Part shown: piece by piece, positions 1-8,607 of the stretch | Layout: each line of letters opens with the position of its first letter | How positions within the stretch are numbered: position 1 is the stretch's first letter | Source of the DNA: Succinivibrio dextrinosolvens DSM 3072 | Lineage (GTDB): Bacteria; Pseudomonadota; Gammaproteobacteria; Enterobacterales; Succinivibrionaceae | Length of the DNA: 64,000 nucleotides | Direction of reading: 5' to 3' | Assembly: GCF_900167015.1 (NCBI RefSeq) | Contig: NZ_FUXX01000005.1 | Span: forward strand, 19,325 to 83,324 | The notes under the pieces: model-generated | The model's database searches: none | Seen by the model: only the letters and a program-made list of their open reading frames with translations | What the model was told of the DNA's origin: nothing | Translations under genes and position numbers: made by a program

Positions 1-156
1 AGATATAATATAGAACTAGAAAAAGATAAAAAGCATCTTTTCCAAAAATGGGATAAAATGTACGCTCCTGATAAAAATGAGTGCCTGAGAAACAGCCGGG
101 TCAGACAAATCCAGGGACATGACAATCCTTTTGTCAGCAGGCAGTGTCATTATTAA
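1..156 (+). CDS. endA: Endonuclease I (EndA/Dns), C-terminal fragment cut by window edge
   Basis: The first frame is open from base 1 to a TAA at 154-156, so only the last 51 residues are present. The tail contains W..MYAPD..E, then R..QIQGHDNPFV, which matches the conserved C-terminus of periplasmic endonuclease I (typical form W..YPV..WE..R...QGN.NPFV). The family are secreted or periplasmic nucleases that degrade double-stranded DNA non-specifically. The next gene is rsmE, and the order endA–rsmE is the same as in Enterobacteria, which supports the call. The catalytic beta-beta-alpha metal region lies outside the window. Confidence 0.8.
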   Translation, partial: RYNIELEKDKKHLFQKWDKMYAPDKNECLRNSRVRQIQGHDNPFVSRQCHY

Positions 157-190
157 AATCAGAAAAAGAGCTTAAGCCCAGACTATATAA

Positions 191-220
191 AAACGAATTT
201 CAGCTCGTTTGAGATTTTTT
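191..220 (+). terminator. Weak stem-loop with T-run after endA
   Basis: AAACGA (191-196) and TCGTTT (205-210) form a 6-bp stem with an 8-nt loop, followed by GAGA and six T residues (215-220). It is placed correctly to end endA transcription just before rsmE, but the stem is short and AT-rich, so the two genes may still be co-transcribed. Confidence 0.3.
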
Positions 221-234
221 AGCCGAGTTTATAT

Positions 235-963
235 ATGAGAACAGTAAGAATTTGCCAGTATAACGCTAACCTTGCAGAAAACGTTGAGCTAGAGCTTGAT
301 GAAGATGGCTTCGGACACCTTGTTAGAGTTTTACGCTTCAAAGAGAATGATCCCTTTGTGGTTTTTGACGGCAACGGACACGAGTACGAGGCTGTAATCT
401 GTTCAGCATCAAAATCAAAGGCTACCTATAAATGTGTAAAGGAGATTCAAAGAAACGTTGAGTCCCCTCTTTATATTGAACTAGGCCAGGTTATAAGCCG
501 TGGCGATAAGATGGAATTCACTATTCAGAAAGCCTGTGAGCTGGGAATCAGTGAGATAACTCCTCTTTATTCCGCAAGATGCGGAGTTAAGCTTGATGAA
601 AAGCGCCAGTCTAAAAAGGTTGAGCAGTGGCAGAAGATTGCTATCTCTGCCTGTGAGCAGTCAGGAAGAAATGTGGTGCCTAAAGTAAATGACATCACCA
701 ATATTGACGACTGGTATACACAGAATCCCGAGGCTCTTTCATTAACCCTTGATCCAAGAGCAGACAAGAAACTGACTGAGCTTGAAATCAGACAGCATTT
801 AAGACTGTTAATCGGACCTGAAGGCGGCCTTGATGCAGAGGAAATTGCAAAGGCAGCAGAAAACCGTTTTGTCGGCGTAACCTTAGGACCTAGAATTTTA
901 AGAACCGAGACCGCAGCCCTGGCTGCATTGTGTATTCTCGGAAGCAAATACGGAGACCTTTAA
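235..963 (+). CDS. rsmE: 16S rRNA m3U1498 methyltransferase RsmE
   Basis: 242 residues, the normal length for RsmE, which methylates N3 of U1498 in 16S rRNA using SAM. An N-terminal PUA-like beta domain (about residues 1-75) is followed by a SPOUT fold. The knot signatures IGPEGGLDAEE (about 192-202) and LGPRILRTETAALAAL (about 217-232) are the RsmE SAM-binding and knot motifs. The ATG at 235 follows a weak GAG element. The stop TAA shares its last base with the ATG of queF (TAATG), so the two genes are translationally coupled. The neighbour upstream is endA, as in Enterobacteria. Confidence 0.95.
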   Translation: MRTVRICQYNANLAENVELELDEDGFGHLVRVLRFKENDPFVVFDGNGHEYEAVICSASKSKATYKCVKEIQRNVESPLYIELGQVISRGDKMEFTIQKACELGISEITPLYSARCGVKLDEKRQSKKVEQWQKIAISACEQSGRNVVPKVNDITNIDDWYTQNPEALSLTLDPRADKKLTELEIRQHLRLLIGPEGGLDAEEIAKAAENRFVGVTLGPRILRTETAALAALCILGSKYGDL

Positions 964-1790
964 TGGAGAACTCACCATTAGTTCTTGGAAAGAATACCAC
1001 CTACGATAACGAATACGCTCCATCAAGACTTCACAGAATTGAAAGAGCGCTTGGCCGTTCAGCAATTAAGCATTTAAAAAGCTTCAACGGTATGGATATC
1101 TGGCGTCTGTATGAAATGACCTATCTGAATTTAAACGGTCTGCCAGAGGTCTGCATGGGTATTATGAAGGTTCCTGCATCCAGCAGATATATCGTGGAAT
1201 CAAAGTCCCTAAAGCTTTATGAGCTGTCATTCACCATGACAAAATTTGAGTCTCTAAAAGATGTGGAGACCGTTTTTGCAAGAGATCTGTCAAGACTTCT
1301 TGAATGTGAGGTCGAAGTAAAGCTGTTTGAGGTTAAGAACAAGGAATTTGCCTTTGAGAGTCCAAAGGGAATCTGTCTTGAAGAGCAGGATTTTGCCAAG
1401 AGTATGAGCTTTAAGAGCTACGAGTATTCTCCAAAGGTTCTTACTCTTGCCGAAGGTAAGAAAACTGTCTCAAAGATCTATTACACCAATCTCTTCAGAT
1501 CACTGTGCCCTGTCACCTCTCAGCCGGATCACGCAACAGTAATGATTGAATATAAGGGACTAGCCCCTAACGAAGAGTCTCTTCTGAATTATCTGGTTTC
1601 ACTTAGAAATCATCAGGGCTTCCATGAGCAGTGTGTTGAGCTTATCTACTCTGATATCATGCACGCATTAGAGCCTTCAGAACTTACCGTTTCAGCATTC
1701 TTCACCAGAAGAGGCGGTATTGATATCAATCCTGTCAGAACCAATCTAAAAGATCAGAAATTCACTTCTGTAAGATTTATTAGACAATAA
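963..1790 (+). CDS. queF: NADPH-dependent 7-cyano-7-deazaguanine reductase QueF (two-domain type)
   Basis: QueF reduces preQ0 to preQ1 in queuosine biosynthesis. The start is placed at ATG 963 (protein begins MENSPLVLG), which overlaps the rsmE stop, with GGAGACC as ribosome site. An in-frame ATG at 930 lies inside rsmE and is rejected. At 275 residues it is the long, tandem T-fold form of proteobacteria. The catalytic cysteine is seen in SLCPVTSQPDHA with the following Asp, and the substrate-binding His/Glu in NHQGFHEQCVE. The LPEVCMGIMKVP and SRYIVESKSLKLY blocks are characteristic of the family. It is the last gene of the endA/rsmE run. Confidence 0.95.
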   Translation: MENSPLVLGKNTTYDNEYAPSRLHRIERALGRSAIKHLKSFNGMDIWRLYEMTYLNLNGLPEVCMGIMKVPASSRYIVESKSLKLYELSFTMTKFESLKDVETVFARDLSRLLECEVEVKLFEVKNKEFAFESPKGICLEEQDFAKSMSFKSYEYSPKVLTLAEGKKTVSKIYYTNLFRSLCPVTSQPDHATVMIEYKGLAPNEESLLNYLVSLRNHQGFHEQCVELIYSDIMHALEPSELTVSAFFTRRGGIDINPVRTNLKDQKFTSVRFIRQ

Positions 1791-1841
1791 CCACTTAAAA
1801 ATACAGTATTTTTTACAAAAAGCTGTACACGTCAAATCATG

Positions 1842-1863
1842 GCCCGCACCTGCGGGCTATAAT
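1842..1863 (+). promoter_or_regulatory. GC-rich hairpin abutting a TATAAT box ahead of ppnN
   Basis: GCCCGC (1842-1847), ACCT loop, GCGGGC (1852-1857) form a perfect 6-bp hairpin, immediately followed by TATAAT (1858-1863), 32 bp before the ppnN ATG. I see no good -35 hexamer 17 bp upstream. The hairpin could be the queF terminator (though without a T-run) and TATAAT the ppnN -10 box. Both readings are inference. Confidence 0.35.
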
Positions 1864-1895
1864 CTAATGGTAATTATTATAAATAAGGAGCCCAT

Positions 1896-3272
1896 ATGAG
1901 TATTGTAGATGTATGGCCATCAGGTTCCATGGCTTTGTTAACCCAAAGCGAAGCCGATGCTTTGTCCCTGTCGAGCAAGGGAGAGCTTTATGAGCTCTAT
2001 CGTAACTGCTCTTTAGCTGTTTTAAACAGCGGAAACATTACAGACAATTCAAAGGAATTGCTGGATAATTTCAGTGATTTTGAAATAAGCATCATTAGAA
2101 ACGAGCGAGGTTTAAAACTAGAGCTTATCAATCCACCTAAGAGTGCTGTTGTAGAAGGTGTCGTAATTAAAAAACTTCGTAACCACCTTTATTCAGTTCT
2201 AAGAGATATCGTACAGTTACAGTCCTTAGGTAAGGATGGAGAGAATTTTCTTCGTAAACAGTACGAGTCAGAAAGTGCATATATTACTAACCTGATCTTT
2301 ATCATTCTGCGTAATGCAGGTGTACTTAAGGCAGGTGTAAAACCAAATATCGCTGTATGCTGGGGCGGTCATTCTATTTCCAAGTCAGAATATGAATACG
2401 CCTATAATGTCGGCCTGGAGCTTGGTTTAAGAAAAATCGATATCTGCACAGGCTGCGGACCTGGTGTAATGGAAGCTCCTATGAAAGGTTCCTTCCAGGG
2501 CTTCTCCGAGCAGTGTGAGCAGGATAAATGCCGCATGATTGGTCTTACCGAACCATCAATCATTGCGGCAGAACCACCTAATGCAATGGTTTCTGATCTG
2601 GTTATTCTGCCTGATATCGAAAAACGTCTTGAGGCTTTTGTAAGATTAGGTCACACAATGATTATCTTTCCGGGCGGACCAGGAACCGCAGAAGAGCTGC
2701 TGTATATTCTTGCCATTAAGATGAGTGGAGAGAATAAACATAACTATCTGCCTTTAATCCTGACCGGCAACAAGGAATCAGAAGAGTATTTCAATGCCTT
2801 AACAGAATTTTTAGTACTCTGCTTTGGTCCTGATGTAACCAGATATTACGATCTGATTATTGATGATCCTGTAGCTGTAGCAACCAAGGTTAAGCAGAAT
2901 AATGAGTCTGTACTTGATCACAGAACCATTACTCACGATTCCTACTGCTTTAACTGGACATTAAAGATCCCTTATGAGCTGCAGATTTCTAATCCTGTTT
3001 CTCATGAATTCATGGCTAAACTGAACCTCAAGCGAGACCAGGAACCTTGGAAGCTTGCCTGCAATCTGAGAGCAGCCTTCTCTGGTATCGTGGCAGGTAA
3101 CGTTAAGGAATACGGTATCAAGCTTGTCGCTCAGAAAGGACCATTCAAGCTCCACGGTGACAAGGATATCATCAGATCAATGGATAAGCTTCTGCGAAGC
3201 TATATCAAGCAGGGACGTGTACTTCTGTCAAAGAAGGAGTACAAGCCATGTTACGAACTGTGCAAGGACTAA
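1896..3272 (+). CDS. ppnN: Pyrimidine/purine-5'-nucleotide nucleosidase PpnN (YgdH)
   Basis: 458 residues, the same size as Escherichia coli PpnN, which cleaves nucleoside monophosphates to base and ribose 5-phosphate and is controlled by (p)ppGpp. A N-terminal PpnN-type domain (to about residue 140) precedes a LOG/Rossmann-like domain. That domain has the nucleotide-binding GCGPGVMEAPMKGS (about 187-200) and the PGGPGTAEELLYI motif (about 254-266) typical of lysine-decarboxylase-like LOG proteins. The start ATG follows AAGGAG. The gene stands alone and converges on the ahpF-like gene, with a stem-loop between them. Confidence 0.95.
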   Translation: MSIVDVWPSGSMALLTQSEADALSLSSKGELYELYRNCSLAVLNSGNITDNSKELLDNFSDFEISIIRNERGLKLELINPPKSAVVEGVVIKKLRNHLYSVLRDIVQLQSLGKDGENFLRKQYESESAYITNLIFIILRNAGVLKAGVKPNIAVCWGGHSISKSEYEYAYNVGLELGLRKIDICTGCGPGVMEAPMKGSFQGFSEQCEQDKCRMIGLTEPSIIAAEPPNAMVSDLVILPDIEKRLEAFVRLGHTMIIFPGGPGTAEELLYILAIKMSGENKHNYLPLILTGNKESEEYFNALTEFLVLCFGPDVTRYYDLIIDDPVAVATKVKQNNESVLDHRTITHDSYCFNWTLKIPYELQISNPVSHEFMAKLNLKRDQEPWKLACNLRAAFSGIVAGNVKEYGIKLVAQKGPFKLHGDKDIIRSMDKLLRSYIKQGRVLLSKKEYKPCYELCKD

Positions 3273-3284
3273 GCTGAAAAGAAA

Positions 3285-3322
3285 ACAGAGAGCTCAAAGA
3301 CAATATACTCTGAGTTCTCTGT
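3285..3322. terminator. Convergent stem-loop between ppnN and the ahpF-like gene
   Basis: ACAGAGAGCTC (3285-3295) pairs with GAGTTCTCTGT (3312-3322) with one mismatch. It sits between two convergent stop codons (3272 and 3354), the expected place for a bidirectional terminator. No strong T-run is present. Confidence 0.5.
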
Positions 3323-3353
3323 ATTACTTGTCTAGAGTTAATCTCCCGATTAA

Positions 3354-4985
3354 CTACAGAGTTGAAATCAGCTCAACAAAATCTCCAGCATTCTTCTTAC
3401 CGAAAACCACCTTTGAATCATTCAGAATAATACAAGGAACACTCATGATATTGTATTTATCCTTCAAATCAGGATAGTACTGAATATCAAACATCTGAGC
3501 CTTAACCTTCTCACTCAAGGAGGCAATTCGCTGAGAGCCCATTACCGCTTCAGGACACATGGTGCAGCTTAAGGACACGACAACCTTGATATCAACATCC
3601 TTATCTATTGCCTTAATTGATGACAGAAGAGCATCATCAATTGCCTGCCCAGGACCTGCGGTATTGTATAAAGCCACAATAAAGGAATTGAACTCGTGCC
3701 CTCCTGGTACGCCATGGAATACTATTCTGTCTGACGAACCATCATGATTCAGAATATGAATACCAGGCTCTGAGTCGGTATTTATAACTTCATAATGAAT
3801 TCGCTCTGAGAGGGATGAGAACTCTTCACTAAAGCCCTTAAGCTTTGCGGCTAGCTCAGAGTTATCATCGTGAACTCTAATAATCACATCATTCTCAAAT
3901 TTTGCGATTACAGCCCCAACCTGAGCCTTTATTTCTGCCGACAGGAAGGAATCAGAGTCTTCACTCTCTGTAGAAATAACCTTTGCTGAAGGAGCACTCT
4001 TACTGTCTGAAGATGATTTCTCCTGCTTGAATTCAGGCAGACTCAGCTCATCATGAAGCTTTGAGATATGCTTTTCTGCTGCAGTTGCACTGATAGCGCC
4101 ATCGGATACGGCAGTTACAACCTGACGCAGATTCTTGACACACAGATCACCTGCGGCATAAACACCTTCAACAGAAGTCATTCTGTTCTCATCTGTGATT
4201 ACATATCCGTTTTCATCTAATGTAATCTTACCCTTAAACAGAGAGGTATTAGGAACATAGCCTGCGAATACGAAAACTCCGAAATTCTGTCCATCTGAAG
4301 ATCTGAAATCAGATTCTTCACGTGTAACATTATTGATTAGTTTTGCATATTCAACAGAGTTCTCTCCGTCCACCTTTAGAACTTCAGTATTGAAACGGAC
4401 TTTTATTGATGGGTATTTTTTAAGCTCATCGCTGACACTTCTGGCACATTTAAAATCGTCAGAACGAACACAGATGGTTATAGAGCGGGCATATTTAGTC
4501 AGAAAGATACTCTCTTCAACTGCAGCAAAGCCACCTCCGATAACCAGAAGATCTTTTCCTGTAAAGAATTCGCCATCACAGGTTGCACAGTACGCAACGC
4601 CCCTACCCTGGAATTTATCCTCGCCTTCAAAACCAACTCTTCTTGGATTTGCGCCTGTGGCAATAATTACAGATAGAGATTTCAGGAGGCCTTTTGAGGT
4701 GGTGATTTCTTTGATTTTATCGTTAAGATTCAGAGAAGTAACATCAGCACTTAGGAATTCGGCTCCAAAATTATGAGCCTGCTGATACATGGTGGAGGTA
4801 AGTTCTGTACCGCTGGTACTGATAATACCAGGGTAATTTACGACTTCAGAAGTTATGGTAATCTGACCGCCGATTTTCTCTTTTTCAACAACTAATACTT
4901 TATATCTTGCTCTTGCCAGGTATATAGCGGCGGTTAGCCCCGCTGGGCCACCGCCGATAATAATGGCATCATACATTTTATCCAT
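3354..4985 (-). CDS. AhpF-like NAD(P)H:peroxiredoxin reductase, thioredoxin-reductase domain first (TIGR03143-like)
   Basis: 543 residues. The N-terminal 300 residues are a thioredoxin-reductase flavoprotein: FAD motif GGGPAGLTAAIY near residue 11, the redox pair CATC in YCATCDGEFF (about 132-141), a second Rossmann GGGFAA, and AAGDLC at the end of the FAD domain. A linker then leads to a C-terminal AhpF-type double thioredoxin fold with the CxxC pair in SLSCTMCPEA (about residue 478). Classical AhpF has these modules in the opposite order. Permuted forms next to a single ahpC are known (TIGR03143). It should pass electrons from NAD(P)H to AhpC, encoded 20 bp upstream on the same strand. Confidence 0.88.
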   Translation of the reverse strand: MDKMYDAIIIGGGPAGLTAAIYLARARYKVLVVEKEKIGGQITITSEVVNYPGIISTSGTELTSTMYQQAHNFGAEFLSADVTSLNLNDKIKEITTSKGLLKSLSVIIATGANPRRVGFEGEDKFQGRGVAYCATCDGEFFTGKDLLVIGGGFAAVEESIFLTKYARSITICVRSDDFKCARSVSDELKKYPSIKVRFNTEVLKVDGENSVEYAKLINNVTREESDFRSSDGQNFGVFVFAGYVPNTSLFKGKITLDENGYVITDENRMTSVEGVYAAGDLCVKNLRQVVTAVSDGAISATAAEKHISKLHDELSLPEFKQEKSSSDSKSAPSAKVISTESEDSDSFLSAEIKAQVGAVIAKFENDVIIRVHDDNSELAAKLKGFSEEFSSLSERIHYEVINTDSEPGIHILNHDGSSDRIVFHGVPGGHEFNSFIVALYNTAGPGQAIDDALLSSIKAIDKDVDIKVVVSLSCTMCPEAVMGSQRIASLSEKVKAQMFDIQYYPDLKDKYNIMSVPCIILNDSKVVFGKKNAGDFVELISTL

Positions 4986-5005
4986 GAGACACCATCCTTT
5001 GTGTT

Positions 5006-5590
5006 TTAGATTAAACCAACCAGATCAAATGAAGGCTTTAAGGTTTCCTTACCAGGCTGCCACTTAGCAGGACATACCTCATCACCGTGCTCCGCTACAA
5101 ACTGCAGAGCCTGAACCTTACGAAGAAGCTCTTCAGCGTTACGTCCTACATTGCCTGCACTAACCTCGTAAGCTGCAATCTTACCCTCAGGATTGATGAT
5201 GTAAGTTCCACGCTCTGCCATACCGGCATCCTCGATATAGGCATCAACATCACGAGCCAGCGCTCCGGTTGGATCGCCAATCATAGGATAGCAGATCTTG
5301 CCAACCTTCTCGGAGCTCTCATGCCATGCCTTGTGAACAAAGTGAGTATCACAGGAAACAGAGTAGATTTCACAGCCAATCTTCTTGAAGTTAGCATACT
5401 GGTTTTCCAGATCCTCAAGTTCTGTTGGACATACGAATGTAAAGTCAGCTGGATAGAAGAACAGTACTGACCACTTACCTAATAAATCAGCCTTGGTAAT
5501 CTCTCTGAACTCACCCTTGCCTTTTACACCGTCTTTATTCTGGTATACGTTTACTTTGAAGTCTGCTAGCTCTTTATTGATTAATGACAT
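5006..5590 (-). CDS. ahpC: Alkyl hydroperoxide reductase AhpC, 2-Cys peroxiredoxin
   Basis: 194 residues. The peroxidatic cysteine lies in FTFVCPTELEDL (about residue 52) and the resolving cysteine in EVCPAKWQPG (about residue 172). The overall length and the C-terminal tail match typical AhpC1 proteins, which reduce H2O2 and organic hydroperoxides in the cytoplasm. The gene is directly followed by its predicted reductase. Upstream lies 280 bp with a long perfect palindrome and a Fur-like box, so expression is probably regulated by iron or peroxide. The start ATG follows AGGAG at 8 bp. Confidence 0.96.
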   Translation of the reverse strand: MSLINKELADFKVNVYQNKDGVKGKGEFREITKADLLGKWSVLFFYPADFTFVCPTELEDLENQYANFKKIGCEIYSVSCDTHFVHKAWHESSEKVGKICYPMIGDPTGALARDVDAYIEDAGMAERGTYIINPEGKIAAYEVSAGNVGRNAEELLRKVQALQFVAEHGDEVCPAKWQPGKETLKPSFDLVGLI

Positions 5591-5642
5591 AATTAAAACT
5601 CCTAGTTAATATATAACTTACTAAAATTAAAAACCTTTTAAA

Positions 5643-5676
5643 TTATCTAATGCTAACTCATATTAGCATTAGATAA
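5643..5676. promoter_or_regulatory. 14-bp perfect inverted repeat in the ahpC leader
   Basis: TTATCTAATGCTAA (5643-5656) and its exact reverse complement (5663-5676) are separated by 6 bp. It lies 53-86 bp upstream of the ahpC ATG, where an operator or 5' UTR element is expected. Neither side carries a strong T-run, so it is unlikely to be the fliR terminator. The sequence is not a standard OxyR or PerR site that I recognise. Confidence 0.6.
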
Positions 5677-5775
5677 CTCTTATCACTAAAAAAAAGAGAA
5701 AGTTTTACAACCTGAATCAAACTTCTCGTTCATTTCATGTTAAGAATAATACCATTTAATTTAATCAAATTGAAC

Positions 5776-5794
5776 GCTATTGATAATCATTCTT
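5776..5794. promoter_or_regulatory. Candidate Fur box upstream of ahpC
   Basis: GCTATTGATAATCATTCTT matches the 19-bp Fur consensus GATAATGATAATCATTATC at 15 positions by direct comparison. It is about 190 bp upstream of ahpC and beyond the fliR stop. Fur control of peroxide genes is known in other bacteria; its use here is inference. Confidence 0.4.
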
Positions 5795-5871
5795 AATAAG
5801 AATTAAGATACATTTATAATTCAGATAGTTAGTAATAAAATTTTGTATATATGGGAATTAACTATGATGAA

Positions 5872-6666
5872 CTAATGCAGGACGTCAGAACATTCTCTTC
5901 CAACAAGAGAACATGCTGTTGAGAACAGCTCGTTAAAGTTGTTGTAGAAATTGCTCATGAATGCGCCTAGTGAGAAGGTAAGAACAGCAATACCAACAAT
6001 CATGGAGATTGCAAAACCTAAAGAGAAAATGTTCAGCTGAGGAGCAGCCTTGGTCATAACACCAAGAGTAAAGTTAACCACCAGCATGGTACAGATTGCA
6101 CTCATGGACATGGCAAGACCTGCTTTGAACATTGAACCTGAGAAAAACATCAGATCATTTAAGCTGTTAGTTGGGATAAATGATCCCATAGGTAAGGTGG
6201 TAAAGCTTTCCAAAAGCAGGTTGAAAAAGAGTAAATGTCCATTTATGGAAAAGAAAACCAGAGTACACAGAACTGTGAAGAACTGACCTACAACAGGAGT
6301 ATTGGTACCAGACACAGGATCAACCAGTGAAGCGAAACCTAAGCCTGTCTGCATAGCAACAGCCTGACCTGCAATGATAAAAGCCTGGGATACAAACAGA
6401 GTAACCATTCCCAGAGCAAGACCGATTAGAACCTCTTTGATAGTAACCAGAATTCCATAAACACTGAATGGCTCAGTATTAGGAGCCAGATCAGGAATAT
6501 TTGGAAGCATGCACAGAGTAATAGCCAGAGCAGTAAGAGCCTTAGTCAGCGTAGGAATACTACGTGACGAAATCGCAAACATACTGCCAAAAAATGCGCC
6601 TATTCTGCACAGAGGCCAGACAAGCTGAGCAATAGCAGTTAATGAAATCGGCTCTAAAAAATTCAT
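5872..6666 (-). CDS. fliR: Flagellar export gate protein FliR
   Basis: 264 residues with about six hydrophobic segments. It opens with a LEPISLTAIAQLVWPLCRIGAFFGSM stretch split over the first helix and contains the conserved EVLIGLALGMV block. FliR forms the flagellar type III export gate with FliP and FliQ in the inner membrane. The ATG shares a base with the fliQ stop (TAATG), so it is translationally coupled. It is the last gene of the fliK–R run. The downstream 280 bp holds no flhB; the next gene is ahpC. Confidence 0.95.
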   Translation of the reverse strand: MNFLEPISLTAIAQLVWPLCRIGAFFGSMFAISSRSIPTLTKALTALAITLCMLPNIPDLAPNTEPFSVYGILVTIKEVLIGLALGMVTLFVSQAFIIAGQAVAMQTGLGFASLVDPVSGTNTPVVGQFFTVLCTLVFFSINGHLLFFNLLLESFTTLPMGSFIPTNSLNDLMFFSGSMFKAGLAMSMSAICTMLVVNFTLGVMTKAAPQLNIFSLGFAISMIVGIAVLTFSLGAFMSNFYNNFNELFSTACSLVGRECSDVLH

Positions 6667-6935
6667 TACCCAATCGACTGAGGAATCAGCTCAATAATAA
6701 GTCTGAAGAATGACATCAGCTTTTCAAGGCCCCAGTGAGCACCGAAAATCAGAGCTCCAACAGTAACAACCAGACGAGGCAGAAAGGATAAGGTCTGCTC
6801 GTTAATTGAGGTTGCAGCCTGAAAAACAGACACAATCAAACCGACACACAAAGAAGGAATAATACTGGCACTAACCAGAATAGCCACCAGTCCTAACGCT
6901 TCTCGAACAATATCAATAAAGACCTCGGCTTCCAT
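6666..6935 (-). CDS. fliQ: Flagellar export gate protein FliQ
   Basis: 89 residues, the standard FliQ length, with two transmembrane hairpin helices. The conserved core GLIVSVFQAATSINEQTLSF occupies about residues 32-51. FliQ joins FliP and FliR in the export gate. A strong ribosome site GGAGGAA precedes the ATG. The fliP stop lies 1-2 bp upstream and the fliR start overlaps the fliQ stop. Confidence 0.97.
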   Translation of the reverse strand: MEAEVFIDIVREALGLVAILVSASIIPSLCVGLIVSVFQAATSINEQTLSFLPRLVVTVGALIFGAHWGLEKLMSFFRLIIELIPQSIG

Positions 6936-6936
6936 A

Positions 6937-7758
6937 TTATGTTCCTCCGACGCCTATACCAAAGCTTGTCATCAGAGTACCCATGATGAGAGACCAGCCG
7001 TCAACCAGAACAAACAGCATCAGCTTAAAAGGCAGAGACACAATCATTGGCGACAGCATCATCATACCCATAGCCATCAGAATGGATGCTACAACCAGGT
7101 CAATAATCAGAAATGGCAGGAACAGCATAAAGCCAATCTGGAAGGCTGTCTTAAGCTCACTGATGATAAATGCAGGAATTACAACTCTCATTGGTACATC
7201 ATCAAGTTTGTCAATTTTTACATTGGCATACTCTGAGAATGCATTCAGATCAGTCAGTCTGGTCTGAGTTATCATGAATTTGTGAAGAGGCTTCTGGGCA
7301 AGTGAGAAGGCTTCCCTGGCCTCAATCTTCTCTTCCATATAGGGTTCGATAGCAGTGGTGTACATATCATCAAAAACGGGAGTCATCACAAACACTGTCA
7401 TAAACAGAGCTATACCGACAACAACCTGATTTGAAGGTGCGGCCTGCAGACCGATTGCCTGACGAAGAATACTGATTACGATTACAATTCTGGTAAAAGA
7501 GGTCATCATCACCAGAATAGATGGGATAAATGACAGAAGTCCCATCAGAATAACAACCTGCAGACTTAATGCATAATCTGAGGTGCCATCCGGATTGATT
7601 TTCACAGTAAAGGCGTTAATATCAAGATTGCCTGCAGCTGAGGCAGTAGGAATAAAATACAGAACGGCAGCACTTACAATTGCAATGCAGAGACTGACTG
7701 CAAACGTCTTCTTAAGGGAAGCAAGAGTTTTAAGTAAAGCCCTGGTATTTCCCATCAT
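6937..7758 (-). CDS. fliP: Flagellar export gate protein FliP
   Basis: About 273 residues from the ATG at 7758, just after the fliO stop; an in-frame ATG at 7788 would overlap fliO by 23 bp, and neither has an ideal ribosome site. A signal-like hydrophobic segment ending in TASA is followed by the FliP signature [28 protein letters not shown] (in pieces) and the C-terminal block [19 protein letters not shown]. FliP is the main ring subunit of the flagellar export gate. It belongs to the fliL-M-N-O-P-Q-R chain. Confidence 0.95.
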   Translation of the reverse strand: MMGNTRALLKTLASLKKTFAVSLCIAIVSAAVLYFIPTASAAGNLDINAFTVKINPDGTSDYALSLQVVILMGLLSFIPSILVMMTSFTRIVIVISILRQAIGLQAAPSNQVVVGIALFMTVFVMTPVFDDMYTTAIEPYMEEKIEAREAFSLAQKPLHKFMITQTRLTDLNAFSEYANVKIDKLDDVPMRVVIPAFIISELKTAFQIGFMLFLPFLIIDLVVASILMAMGMMMLSPMIVSLPFKLMLFVLVDGWSLIMGTLMTSFGIGVGGT

Positions 7759-7765
7759 CTCATGA

Positions 7766-8182
7766 TTATTCGCCTTTTGTAGAATCATTCTCTTTCACGC
7801 TCTTTTGTGTCTGCTCATCTGCACCAGACATTATTCTTTCAAATTCTAGTTTTACATCATCGACATCTGTAAGGTAGGTAATCTGATTCTGGGTAACACC
7901 AAGCAGAACCCTTTTGCTTCCGGCCTTTACAATAACCACTCTCTGCTTAGGACCAACATAAAGCTGGTTTTCAATTCCTAAAGTTCCTTTGTTGACTTTA
8001 ACAAAACGGGTCTTTTTAAGCAGGTATGCCAGAGCGACAATCAATGACAGGATAACAAAGGTGGACAATACCCAGGAAAAAATAGAGGCTGTGTCCAATA
8101 CTGGACCACCAGCCTTATCCTCTGCAGCAAGAACATCTGTTACTGCAAAAAAACTAAAAGCGCATACTATACGTCTAATCAT
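7766..8182 (-). CDS. fliO: Flagellar biosynthesis protein FliO
   Basis: 138 residues when started at ATG 8182 (protein begins MIRRIVCAF), 7 bp after the fliN stop and preceded by AAAGAA. A longer reading to 8230 would run into fliN and is less likely. A short signal-like helix is followed by a strong transmembrane segment ([19 protein letters not shown]) and a small cytoplasmic domain with [21 protein letters not shown], the FliO signature. FliO is an assembly scaffold for the FliP ring. Its position between fliN and fliP is canonical. Confidence 0.92.
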   Translation of the reverse strand: MIRRIVCAFSFFAVTDVLAAEDKAGGPVLDTASIFSWVLSTFVILSLIVALAYLLKKTRFVKVNKGTLGIENQLYVGPKQRVVIVKAGSKRVLLGVTQNQITYLTDVDDVKLEFERIMSGADEQTQKSVKENDSTKGE

Positions 8183-8189
8183 ACATTCT

Positions 8190-8597
8190 TTACTGCAACT
8201 TCTTAATACGCTCAACCTGACTGATAACATCAGTTAAACGGATACCAAACTTATCGTTAACTACAACAACTTCTCCGTGAGCAATCAGTGTACCGTTTAC
8301 CAGCACATCCAGTGGCTCGCCAGCCATACGCTCAAGCTCGATAACAGAGCCCTGATTGAGCTGTAGAAGATTTCTGATGGATATCTTTGCGTGACCAACT
8401 TCCATGGTAATGGTAACCGGAATATCTAAAATAGAATCCAGTTTCTTACGCTCTTCTGCAGTTAGAGGAGCTTTACCAGGAGCACCATTCTCTTCTTCAA
8501 ATTCTTCGACAGGAGGTGCAACAGCCTCTTCGTTACCACCTTCCTGAGCACCTAGAGCAGCAGCCCACTCGTCGGCTAATTTCTGATCTTCTGACAT
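8190..8597 (-). CDS. fliN: Flagellar motor switch protein FliN
   Basis: 135 residues. An acidic, low-complexity N-terminus is followed by a C-terminal SpoA/CheC-like domain with ILDIPVTITMEVG, ISIRNLLQLNQGSVIEL and PLDVLVNGTLIAHGEVVVV. FliN forms the base of the C-ring with FliM and FliG and docks FliH–FliI. The ribosome site is AAGGTG. fliM ends 10 bp upstream. Confidence 0.96.
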   Translation of the reverse strand: MSEDQKLADEWAAALGAQEGGNEEAVAPPVEEFEEENGAPGKAPLTAEERKKLDSILDIPVTITMEVGHAKISIRNLLQLNQGSVIELERMAGEPLDVLVNGTLIAHGEVVVVNDKFGIRLTDVISQVERIKKLQ

Positions 8598-8607
8598 ACA
8601 TCACCTT

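Noticed and set aside
3124..3477. 117-codon plus-strand frame spanning the ppnN end and the convergent gene end
   Set aside because: It is a frame-shifted shadow of ppnN and of the reverse-strand reductase gene, with no ribosome site and no recognisable protein features.
8183..8230. Longer fliO start overlapping fliN by 41 bp
   Set aside because: The internal ATG at 8182 has a ribosome site and gives the standard signal-like start of FliO.
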